This document shows, piece by piece, positions 1 to 10,500 of a stretch of DNA of 64,000 nt. Position 1 is the first letter of the stretch. Each line of letters opens with the position of its first letter. Under the pieces are notes generated by a model. It ran no database searches. It had not been told where the DNA came from and was given only the letters and a program-made list of their open reading frames with translations. The position numbers and the translations under genes are program-made. The stretch is from the NCBI RefSeq assembly GCF_024763615.1, contig NC_077223.1, forward strand, positions 18,910,001 through 18,974,000, given 5' to 3'. The DNA is from Phlebotomus papatasi. Taxonomy: Eukaryota > Arthropoda > Insecta > Diptera > Psychodidae.

Positions 1-2147
1 GAAAATTTGGTACGATATGTCAAAAGTGATACATTTGAATGGATTGCTTGGATAATCACGCCACTTTTAGTGACGTCAGTGACAGTCACTGACACTCGCT
101 GAGCGCATAAATAAACGGGGTGCGCTTGTCGTGGAATTTGTGTCCTTTTAGATATTTAGTGGCGCTTTTCTACAAATTATAATGCTATAGGTTAAAAAGG
201 ATTAAGTTTGGAGACTTGTGAAAACGTGAAAAATTTGCCAAAAGTGAGTAAAAAAAGCAAAAATTAAAATAATCCCCAGTTGCACGGATTTGTACAATTC
301 CAAGTAATTTTGTCGGTGTTCCACCCCCGGAAAGAGAGAACTTTCTGTTGATCAAATAGTGAAAAAAAATCCTTAGATTTTCATTGTGTAAAAAGTGTTT
401 TTTGCTCTACGTTCAAGCTTCGGAACATTTAGAAGCGCATATCTGGAAATATTTCATATATATATGTTTTTCTTTTAATTTGTTTTGAAGGGCAAATGCA
501 TTACATTTAAAAAAGATTAAAAAGTCATCATTTCAAAAGTTCCATTTGATCAATTTTAGAGTATCATTCACTGATCCATTGAAAAGCTCCTCAAAGTGAA
601 CCATTCAAAGTATCAAAATTTGATTCTTTTGCAATTGATCAAAATGATCTTTCAAAAAAGGATCGAAATGAAACATTTGAAATGATGGATCATATTTGAT
701 TCACCAAAAGGATCGCGAATGAATCAAAATGATCCACCTTTTTTTACCAGTGTAGGCGGACATCTCATATATACGAAAATCCCGTTGAATCATTCCTAAT
801 AACGATTTTTCAAGGTCAAAGGTTAAAATGACACTAGGGAGCGCATTTATCAAGCGAATGGGATCATGTTTGGGGTCGTTGGAAAGGTCTTGGAATTTCC
901 GACAAAACTGAACCGGTTCCAATCAGTTTTGAACCGGTATTGGACCGGTTCATAACCGATAACTAATTTTTATGCGAAAATCAATCCTATTACTTTTAAA
1001 ATTATTTTGGGGGATCTTTTGAGTGATTCATGAATCAGTTCTAATCGGTTGAGAAGCGGTAAACGGTAAACGGTAAATGATGCGAAAATACTTTTGCGGT
1101 CATCTAAGTCACGAGTTCGAGCTTCGAGCATTTCGCAAAGCCTGGGATGCTTTGCCACTCCTTTTTTTTATATGGAGTTGGCATAAGAAATGGACATTTG
1201 AATGGCTTATAGTAAATGTATGCAATTTTTCCGAGGCGCCGGTAAATTTCAAAATGCGTAATATGAACCGTTGGCGGTGAAAAAAGATGTCCCCTGAAAG
1301 TATGCAAATTTTCTGCATGCATAAAGCCGTTTCGCGCGCTTTTTCTCGGTCTCGAAAATATGCATAATCCCGGTACCCCCTTTATATTGCCATTAGGTCA
1401 GATTCATTCAAGGAATATGGGAAAAATGTAAAGTTTTCGAAGCCAGAATGTGTGGGAAGCCTGAAAGCCTTCCCCTAGAACCAGGGTATTGAATTATAAA
1501 CTGGCTTAATTTCTTTATATTCCAAACTATTCGCTGGTCATGAATTATATGACATGCACCTAACAAAAAAGATAATTAAGTTTTATGTTCTCTCAATTAG
1601 TGTAACATTCAACATTTTGTTTAATGACCCCAAAGAAGTTGTTCCTGAAAAACTGCAAGTTCTGCCAATAATTTTTTACGAATCTCTGGGTCATAAAACG
1701 GTCTTAATATGAAATTCTGCCTTTGTAAACATACTCCTTATCTATGAATTATGAATAGTTCGTTTTTTCTTATCTGCAAATGACTCATTTTCATCAACAT
1801 GACTATCACTGGTAACGCTCAAATGCGAAATTCTTATCAAGAATGTTGGTGTTGACCACTAAACATGCCTTGATAAAATTAAAGCGCTTCCTTTTAAACG
1901 CAAAATAAACAAAGATTGAGCAATATTTTGTGAAGATAGGTTCTATAAAAATTTGAGTAATTTATTGGAAATTTCCAGGGCAATTTCTTAATGAAATCCC
2001 CGTAGGAAACCTGTTCTTTAAATGTTAAATGGAAATGAGTATAGGCTCCGGAAAGCTTGGAATATTTTAATGGTATCACCCGGAAACTCTGTTATTTGCA
2101 AACTATGCCATAGCAATTAGTCCATAGTAGCATTCTTGGGCACTTAC
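1..2147. other. Presumed intron of the TMEM68-like gene, repeat-rich
   Basis: No coding exon was recognised here. The stretch 480-755 is full of GATCAAAATGATC-like words and looks like a short repeat element. The stretch about 900-1145 (GAACCGGT, CGGTAAACGGTAAA, then AAGTCACGAGTTCGAGC) recurs in the same orientation at about 40318-40503. The first 300 bases contain a denser GC patch (GACGTCAGTGACAGTCACTGACACT) followed by a possible GTGAGT donor near 244, which could be a plus-strand 5' exon, but nothing supports a gene. Confidence 0.4.
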
Positions 2148-2455
2148 CTGTGCAATTTGTAAATGTAGAGAAAAATAGAGGTGAAATAAATCAGTCCAAC
2201 GAATACCAATGGCAACATAAAGGTGATAATGAGCGGTGTCAGAAGCCTGGAGAGCCATATTGAGTAATCCAGATCGATGTATTGGCCTGGAATTGAAGGT
2301 GAGAGTCAAATTAGTATGCCTATGACCTCGGGGAATGAGGAAAAAATATGTACATATGGAAAAGAGTCGGAAGACCCCAAGTAAACATATCCCAAAAACT
2401 TACCAAGAGAATCTCCAAAGTACTTGATGAAAGTGGCATTTGTTGGGGCATCCAT
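2148..2455 (-). CDS. TMEM68: TMEM68-like ER membrane acyltransferase, 5' two coding exons only
   Basis: Two minus-strand exons are seen: 2455-2404 (start codon at 2455-2453, then GTAAGT donor) and 2286-2148 (acceptor after a ...TTCCAG, GTAAGT donor). They join in phase 1 to give about 64 residues that begin MDAPTNATFIKYFGDSLG and run into a hydrophobic stretch, DYSIWLSRLLTPLIITF followed by MLPLVFVGLIYFTSIFLYIY and then KLHR. The order of an acidic Asp-Tyr, Trp-Leu, Leu-Thr-Pro-Leu, a long membrane span and Tyr-Lys matches the N-terminal membrane anchor of TMEM68, a member of the DGAT2-like glycerolipid acyltransferase group of the ER. The acyltransferase domain with its HxxxxD motif is not in the window; no later exon was found between 1 and 2147, so the gene should continue to the left. 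The gene starts about 345 bases from the STING start in the opposite direction. Another small membrane protein remains possible. Confidence 0.55.
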
Positions 2456-2800
2456 TTGTGAAAGAAGTGGACTCATCACTTTTTCACAATCACTATTGTC
2501 ACATTATTTATCAGCTGGAGCCCGTGGCTTGGAAAATTGGGAGAGAAAATTGAAAAAAAAAGCAAGTAATCTTTTCCGTGTTTTTGTGCAAATATGCGTT
2601 GGCAATGTTGACATTGCATGTGACATCATGCTGTCAGTTTTCTAGCAGTTTTTTTTTTACCATGGCCAGGAGGAATTTCTGGGAACCAGAAGAAGACTGT
2701 AATTTTTCCCAGTTTCCTCTAGGAATTTCATTAAAAACTTAAATTCCAATGCAAGGTAAGATACTATAGAGATATATTTATCAGTTTTCAAGGAAATTCA
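2456..2800. promoter_or_regulatory. Shared intergenic region between divergent TMEM68-like and STING genes
   Basis: The two starts face away from each other with about 345 bases between them, so both promoters and 5' UTRs should lie here. A good-context ATG at about 2661 (ACCATGGCC) opens a 26-codon frame that closes before the STING start and could act as an upstream ORF. No TATA box or initiator is clear. The bidirectional role is inferred from the arrangement alone. Confidence 0.45.
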
Positions 2801-3783
2801 ATGGAATCAATCGATATTCCAGGAACTTTTGAAATTGTGGGCACTCTTGGAACGTTTCTCTCATTTGGTGATCTCATCTGGCGTCTAATTCAATTCGCTA
2901 GTGAAATAATCTACCACCGAGATAAATATGACAATATTCGACAAATAGCTGAACTCACATTCAGCGGATGTTCCTGGACAGTTGCTGTCTTGGTCATCCA
3001 AATATTCACTCGTATTTACACAGAAAATTTCGCTGATCTCTGCGATCTTGCCTGGAAGTGTTTTCTCTTTGGACCCCTGTATTGTCTCGTACAGTGGCAC
3101 AACAGTAATTCACTATATTCCACGACAATTGGATTGAGAAAATCCCGAGGATTGGACTGTGGAACAAGTTTGGCAAATTCTTTCTTCTACGGCTACCTCA
3201 ATATCATCCTAGCCAATAAGGGTGATGGGAATAAAGGAATAGTGGAGAGAATACAAGACTTTGAAAGTACTGAACACATTGAGATTCCAGTGAAGAAACT
3301 CTTTATACTGCTGCCGAAAAGTCTCTATTCCCATCCATTGTTCAATGATTGCAGCGAAAATATCATCAAAATTCACAATTTGGAATTTATTATTCGAGAT
3401 CGGGCGGGTACGACGAACAGGCATTACTCAAATACAGTCTACAAACTCCTACCGAAGAAATACTTTGTGGTAGCAGAGGCTGCAACTCCCCTCCTGACCT
3501 TCTACGAGACAATTAAACATAATGGAGACTTGAGATGCTTTGCCCCGGAAGTTTTTGACAAATTCTATCATAAATTGCAGAATTTGCTGAATTCTTGTCC
3601 AGCCTGCCGGAATTTGGTCGTCTTAGTACCATACAATGGTAAGTTACATCCCGGCTGACACCATCCATTAACATCCTTCCCAGTTGCGAAAGTTTACATG
3701 TCCAATTGATCTCAAATAGCTTACAAGGTTTACAATTAACCCATCCAGTCAATGTACCAGATATACTTGAGATAGAATGTTAA
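2801..3783 (+). CDS. Sting: STING (stimulator of interferon genes) orthologue
   Basis: STING is an ER membrane receptor for cyclic dinucleotides that acts upstream of NF-kB/Relish in insects. Exon 2801-3638 encodes 279 residues. Residues 1-100 hold three likely membrane segments (about 8-36, 57-73, 84-98). The ligand-binding domain begins near RGLDCGTSLANSFFYGYL. Residues matching human Tyr167, Arg238, Tyr240 and Thr263 are all present: Tyr132 in FFYGYL, Arg207 and Tyr209 in DRAGTTNRHYSN, and Thr229 in AEAATPLLTF. Key motif KLFILLP is at 166-172. The exon stops at VLVPYN followed by a GTAAGT donor. The best last exon is 3749-3783, giving a tail VNVPDILEIEC and 290 residues; an alternative acceptor at 3683 gives VAKVYMSN, and reading through the donor gives GKLHPG. 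No IRF3/TBK1-binding tail is present, as expected outside vertebrates. The N terminus is about 35 residues shorter than human STING, so one membrane helix may be absent or lie in an unseen exon. Confidence 0.9.
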
Positions 3784-5465
3784 TATTTTGGGATTAGTTT
3801 CCTACAGACTAACCCTTTAACTCTTTCGTCTCCTTTGGGACTCTGGGTACCCATGGAAAAAAGATTTTTTTTAGACTATTTAGAATCGATAAAATTCCGA
3901 TTCTTGTGGATGATTACAAACTATAAGGATGTCCAAATCTAGGATATTTTTTGCAGGATCCCAATTAACTCCTGAGCTAAGATATTCTTGGTCAAAAATC
4001 GTGAATTTTCGATTTTCTGCTTCCTTGCAGATATTGTGACCTTTTTATATTTCTAGACCAGAATAAGGAAAAACCTCTCGGGGCCAATAAGTATGATAAC
4101 TAACAATTTTTTCATAAATTTTCAAAAAACTTGTTCAAACTTGATGGGAACTCTCGTCCGCATAAATCTAGAGGTCAAATGTAAGGTTATCCCGCCAATG
4201 TCCGCCATTTGCTTTTTGACACCAACCTTGTAAGAAAATTCCGAGCGGGAGCGAAATTTTTGTCAATATGGCCGATAATTTTGACATTTGGCAGCGAGGG
4301 AGATTGCTTTCGAGGAAGTTTTTCCTATTCTTCCAGATTTTGGTGAATTCTGATTGTCCAGGAAGTGTTTTTTTGGCTCTTGAGAAAGCTTAATGTGTCT
4401 GCAATAACATCCTGTTGAGAGAAATGTGTGTTAAAGTGTTATTCTGTGAAATATTTTGAGGAATCTGTTGGCAAGCAGGAGCTGGGTGTCCTTTTTAGCA
4501 CTTCCTGGACATCCCACAAGATACTGGTCAATAATTCTTCTTGTTTTAGTGATCAACATTGTAAAGGAGTCATTTGACATGCAAAAATAATTCACAAAAT
4601 TGATATTATTGGCTTTTGGAAAATGGAAGTTTGTCCAAGTTTGTATCCTTTACGTTCTTTAGGGGACTAGAGTTCCCATGAGTTTTCCAATTTCCCAGAG
4701 GCGGAGAAAATTCTTTCTCTACAAAAGTATCATATTTGACCAGTAAGACTTACAATAAAGTGAGTTTTACTGAAATTCGTTCGCTGGATATGTTGTGGTC
4801 CGGAAAGAGTTAAGGACGATTGGAGCACCGGTGTCCCATAAAGAAAATAATTTTTCCTGACTACCTAAAGTTATTTTTTTCTTAGGTTTTTACGTAATTG
4901 CAAAGTAAAAGATTCAAGTAATCTAGGATATTTTTTTTGCAAATCTCCAGCTATTTGCTATGTAGTAAATATTTAAGCTCAAAAATGGCGAATTTTTAAA
5001 ATCTCAAATTCATAATTGATTTTATTTATTTTTTATACTTCTAATTTTTTTAAGCAAAACCCTTTTGACAATAAAAACTACAATACTCATACGTAATATT
5101 TTTCATTAAAGCGAAAAATATTATTCATTGGTATTGTCAGGAAAATTACTTAAATTTTTGGACTATTTTTGTCCCTATCGTTCATAGAAGCACAAAATAC
5201 ACCGAATCAGACTCTGTTGGACTTTCCAAGTTTAGATGTAAGACTTATCATTGATTACGTTTCTCAGTTTAATTTTTATTGTGGATTTTCAGTCCGTAAA
5301 AAGTGTCTCGTCGTCAAAGGGTTAATAGATGAATTTTTTGAAAAGAATTTTTTTTAATCTATTATGGGGGCACGGGGAGCCCATGTCAAACACACGTCTT
5401 AACAGTCACTGAATTAAAATTCTGTGCATTAATTCATTACAAACTCTATTGCTTTAGATAGAGTA
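3784..5465. other. Intergenic region downstream of STING, old repeats
   Basis: No gene was recognised. Positions about 3885-3958 match, in reverse orientation, about 16859-16937 in the Vrp1 intron (shared words ATAAGGATGTCCAAA and TAGGATATTTTTTGC). A related piece, with CACCGGTGTCC, lies near 4795-4935 and again near 60400 and 61270. The STING 3' UTR must begin here, but no clear AATAAA signal follows the stop closely. Confidence 0.5.
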
Positions 5466-6904
5466 CACTCGACTCTTCGTTATCCGGCACTTCGTTATCC
5501 GGGTGACAGCTGCCAAACACTGGCGGTTGAAAGATTCAAAATTTTGTTTACATTCTGAGAAAGTATAATTCCAGTGTTAATTGAAGTGTTATTTTAATTT
5601 TATCAAAGTTTCTAAATAAAATTGTTGCAAATTTGTGATAAAAAATGAAACGTAAACACACCACGACAAAAATTCTCGACAAAGTTCGAGCTGTCGAATG
5701 TCTCCAGGCAGGAGAATCACTTTTTTCTGTTGGAGCTGCCTACAATGTTGGGAGGCAAACACTGCTGGATTGGCTGAAACAATATGAGCAGCTCAAGGAA
5801 AGCTCTCTTCATTTAAATAATGCAAATAGAGCTCGTATACAATCATCGACACTGTATCCTAAGACATCAGAAGCTTTATTTGTGTGGTTTGTTTATATGA
5901 GAGAAAAAGGTGAAAATAAAAGTTTTTTATAATATTTCTTTAACTCACTGGCAAGGATGGCCCGGAAGATTTTTGTGCAAGTGAAGGATGGCTATCGCAT
6001 TGGAAGAAGCGGAACAGCATTCGTGCTCTTTCGGTGTCCGGAGAAGCTCTGTCATCAGCAGATCATAATCTCCCTTCTTTTATGGAGAAATATCAACAAC
6101 TGATAGAAGAAGAGGACCTCTGCTATGAACAAATCTAAAACGCCGACGAAACTGGCTTATGGTACAAAACACTTCCAAAGAAGACACTGGCAGAAAAAAT
6201 CCAAAAAAGAGCTGCCGGATACAAAGTGAACAAAGAGAGGGTCACAATTCTTGCCTGTGCTAATGTAACAGGTTATCACAAGCTGCCCATTTTTGTTATT
6301 GGAAAGTCAGAAAAGCCTAGAGCTCTCAAACATGTGAATAAGTTTGACCTGCCAGTAAAATATGGGCATCAACCATCCGCATGGATGAGCAGATATCTCT
6401 TCAAGGAGTGGTTTTTCAATGATTTCGTCCCGCAGGTTTGTCAATATCGACAAATGCTGATTTAACTGACGAATTCTCGCGAAAATAATAAAAATTAAAT
6501 TGCGAAAATAAATTTCCCCTATAACTAAATGGGAAAAAGCTATTTTAAATGTATAGACACCATAGACACCTTGTAATCGCAGTAAATGTGATTTTTGATC
6601 TTACCTGATAGAGGGTTAATTAACCTGATTCTAAAGTTATTCTAAACTGATTTTATATGTACTTACCTGAGAAACGGGTGTGATGCATGCACTTCATATT
6701 GCATATAACAGTTCACAGGATGTAATGATAATGTAATGGACATGTATACATTGGCAACCGGGTTGTCCCGCTCCTGCACAGCTTTATGATTCCTTTTTAA
6801 TTTATTTTTCAGACAGAACTTCCTCCGGAGAGTTCACCGATGTGGCCCAGCTTCTCACTGATGCTGTTGAACAGCAGCTATCTCCTAAAGTAGTCCAGAA
6901 GTAG
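5466..6904 (+). pseudogene. Degenerate Tigger/pogo-type DNA transposon and transposase
   Basis: The left end is TA then CACTCGACTCTTCGTTATCC, a pogo-like terminal repeat. A psq-type helix-turn-helix reading MKRKHTTTKILDKVRAVECL starts at 5645. After a frame break near 5930 the CENP-B-like part follows (EDFCASEGWL at about 5957). The catalytic domain starts with an in-frame stop just before NADETGLWYK (about 6139), then reads to FNDFVPQVCQ at about 6440. There the transposase similarity ends abruptly in foreign AT-rich sequence. A possible C-terminal piece, DVAQLLTDAVEQQLSPKVVQ, ends with a stop near 6904. Expected remaining acidic catalytic residues are lost. Frameshift, stop and truncation mark it as dead. 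No matching right terminal repeat was found. Confidence 0.8.
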
Positions 6905-7530
6905 CATGACAAATTCTACAAAGCATTTATTTTTAGAAAATAAAATTTGTCGTTTTTTAATTTGATCTTTTGAATATTTAACCGCCACTGACCTTGGTCC
7001 ATTGACTTTCTAGCAGTTTTTTTCTGTCGATGCTGTGAGTTTTGTCAAGTGCTGTCAGTAGTGTCAGAGCAATTTTTGATCTCCTGGGCGAGAAAAAGGG
7101 CAAAAATGCTTGGGAAAAGCCCCAAAAATCATCAATAGAAGTGCTCTGTGGTGTATATTGTGGAGATTGTGTATCTATGGACAGGTGTACTTGTGCAAAT
7201 GTGACCAATCCCTGTGAATTTTCCGTGTACGTGGTTTTTCCGTGATTGTCATGGCGAGATCACGGCATTGATTGTATTTGAGTGAAAGTGCCAAAAAATC
7301 ACCTTTAGCCCATCATCTAGCACCTGCTGCCCACTGATTCATCTCACCAGAGACTCTGTGGACACTTTGGCACAATGCACAGTCTCTAGTGGGCAAGGTT
7401 TTCTGTGTTTTTTTTTCAATTGTGTGGACGCACCAACACCCACGTCAATTTTACTGGCAGGAAGGTCTCTTGGCGGAAGAGATAGTGTGTGATTTTCCCC
7501 ACAGCACCATACGTCAATTTATCAGTGCTG
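6905..7530 (+). other. Probable Vrp1 promoter and 5' UTR
   Basis: Base composition rises in GC from about 7000 up to the Vrp1 start at 7531, unlike the AT-rich flanks, as expected for a first exon. It holds several short frames with ATG or GTG but none resembles a protein. No TATA box is clear and the transcription start was not located. Confidence 0.45.
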
Positions 7531-10500
7531 ATGGCCGTGCCTCCGCCACCAGCCCCACCCGCTCCGCCGCCACAGCCCGTGGCTAAAATTGGTGGCGGAT
7601 CATCGGGTGGAGGAGATGCCCGGAGTGCCCTGCTGCAGTCCATTCAGAAGGGCACGAAACTCAAGAAGACTGTAACGGTGGATAAGAGTGGCCCTGCCCT
7701 AGCGGGACGTGTCACAGATGGGGGCACCCCAACAAGAAGCCAAGGAAGACGACCAGATGGTGTGGATGGGACGTCGAGAGGAGGAGAAGCGCCCAAACTG
7801 GCAGGAATCTTCGAGGGGTTGTCGTCAATGCCAAAGCTTAAACCCGTTGGACAGAGAGGTAAGTCATACAACAGCAATTCCAGGGATTCCATTCTCTGTC
7901 CCCAGAACACAAAGAAAATCTCTTTCCTGCCATTGTTCCAGGAACAAAGGCTGATCTCTAAGGTTACTACTGATCCTTTTGCAAACCCCGCAATCCCAAC
8001 ATCTGTTTTATTTGCTTTCCCCATTGAGATTGAGGGTGAGAATTGACCCATTTGTTGTCCATGTGCTTCTTCATTTTTACTCGTCTCAAGGAGATCACAA
8101 ATCTCCGTGGCGCGCATTAGTCATCAATGACTGTGTGAGGCACTTTGGAATGATGTCATAAAAGCCACTCAAATACTTCCACTGTCAATTTTCTCATCAG
8201 CAGCACCGACAGATTTGTAGATTGTCGATGCATGGGGGCACTCTTGCAATATTTTAAGATGCCTCGGTGGAGGATTATCTTGAGTTAAATTTGGAATTAT
8301 TCTAAGGATTTCTTTTTCTTCCAAGGAGGGATATCATTTAGCAAACAAGTAACCTGTGCCAGTTGTAAATCTTAGAAACCTGGGTGCCTTGAGAGAACAA
8401 TGTCTTTGTCAAAATTGGATCACTTTGAAAAGAATTTCTATTAAATCATTTAAAAAAGAAATTTTTGTTCTGACTGCAAAAATGTTCTTGAAAACATTCT
8501 ATAAAAAAATATTCTCTTCAAAATCAAACAAAAAAGGTATTGGCATTTTTTCAAAATATATTAAAATTCTAAATTAATATTTTTGTGATGTGTTAGGCTC
8601 ACGGTAAAAACTTTTGGACACTGACCAAAATATTGGAACAAGTTTTCCTAAGAACAAATTTTTTTGGAATCAATTTGTACTTAGAGAAGATATTTGTTTG
8701 TTCCAAAGCGTTTTCTTTACACTTTTGTTACGAAATATATATACAATTTTGTTTGGGTGGAATCACCACTTCTCGCCACGTGTATTGAAATCGCTATTTT
8801 TCACGATTTACGAAATAAATTAGCCGCAAAGTTACTTCTATTTTTATTTCTGCTACGTATAGAGTCGAAAAACACTAATTTTTTGCTTTGAATTTAAATG
8901 TTTGAGCATTTTTTAGTAGAGGAATATTTTAAGCAAGTGCATCGAATCCAATATTTCTTACCAAGTACAGTAAGTGTCATGAAACTTTTATCGAACAAAA
9001 TTTAATTTTTGAATAAATAATTTGCCTATTGAACATTTAATTACATTCGACGAATACATAAAATTTGTATTTAATTAGTTAATATTTCATTTTATATTAT
9101 TTTTATATAAAAATGAGCCATGGCGGAAAGTGGTAATATTCTAAAATAGATTCACCACCTGTCGCCATCGCTTTTCAATAGGCGACGCTAACTTCACTTC
9201 ATACATTCTCAGTTGTCAAATCTGCTTTCTTTACTTTCTGAAATAGTCTAATAATTCGATTTCTCAAATAAAAATGAAGAAAAATCATTTAATAATAATA
9301 AGGTGAAACATGAGGAAAAAGAAATGCTGAATGTATTCTTTGCATAATATTGCTCAAAATAATCGAGTTTGAGCCTTTCCAAGTGGATGGCCAGAAGTGA
9401 TTACAGAACTGGCGAAAAGTGGTAAAAAGTGGCGACGAAGTGGTTATTTTTGCATTGTTAATAAAAATCAGGTTTTTAGGTACTCCCGCGTTAAATTGAA
9501 GGACAATTGTTTTTACGAATCTAGAGCCAATATATCTAAGTAGCTTTGTCTCAAATTTGAGTTATCTGATAATAAGGGGCCAAAAGTTATAATACAATTA
9601 ATTTCACTTTTTCCTAAAAGTGGCGATTAGTGGTTTTAGTTTTTTTTTTACAGATTTATTTAAATTGATTTATGACCAATACACAATAACTTGTGTTTGT
9701 AAACATGTTTTCAAAATTTCTCTGGAGAATGAGCGAAATGATTAGATCTAGATCTCACTCACTCTCATTGAAATGTCAAAAACATGTTTACTAAACAAAA
9801 ATTATTGTGCGTTGAGCATTATAACCAATTAAACACAATAAAACCGTAAAACATTTTAGAGTATTGTGTTAAAATACAGTAGACTCTCTCTCAATCGGGA
9901 ATATGGGGCGAAATGTCATCCGGTTTAGCGATAGAATTGGGCGTCAAAGCCTTTGTAAATTCCACAAAAAGCGCTCAATTATAAAGAATCACAATAAAAT
10001 AGGAAGAACTACAGCGAATTTGAGCGAATTAGCTTCATAATTAAGCGTGAAAATTGTCAACAAAATTTGACGCCCGATTGAAAAAGAGCCGATTGAGTGA
10101 GAGTCTACTGTAATATTGCTATTTCTTTATTTGCGGAAATGCCAATTTGAAAAATTTCGATCAATTCCAGTTTAATAAGTACTCCAAGATCAAGAAAAGT
10201 CGTCATATAAGTGCAACAATATCTTGTAAAATACATGTAATTTATAAATTCCAAGCTCAGAATAAAAATCAAGCATATTCTATATTGCATAAGCATGGGA
10301 TACTTTTTATTTTTATAATAAACCTTAAAAGTATTATTCGATTTTTGCTATAAGGCGTCAATAAAACTCGCACGCAATTAATATGAAATGATTGAGATAT
10401 TGCGTAAAACGGTCTTCGCTGTGTTAGCCGCTTAAGTGTTCAAACCTCGCAATACTTCAGAATTAAACGCCCTAACCTTTAATGTAGTTAAACTCGCACT

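Noticed and set aside
2424..2645. 73-codon frame starting inside the antisense of the TMEM68-like exon, considered as a missing STING N terminus
   Set aside because: It has no membrane helix, overlaps another gene's coding exon, and does not splice in frame to 2801 by an evident donor.
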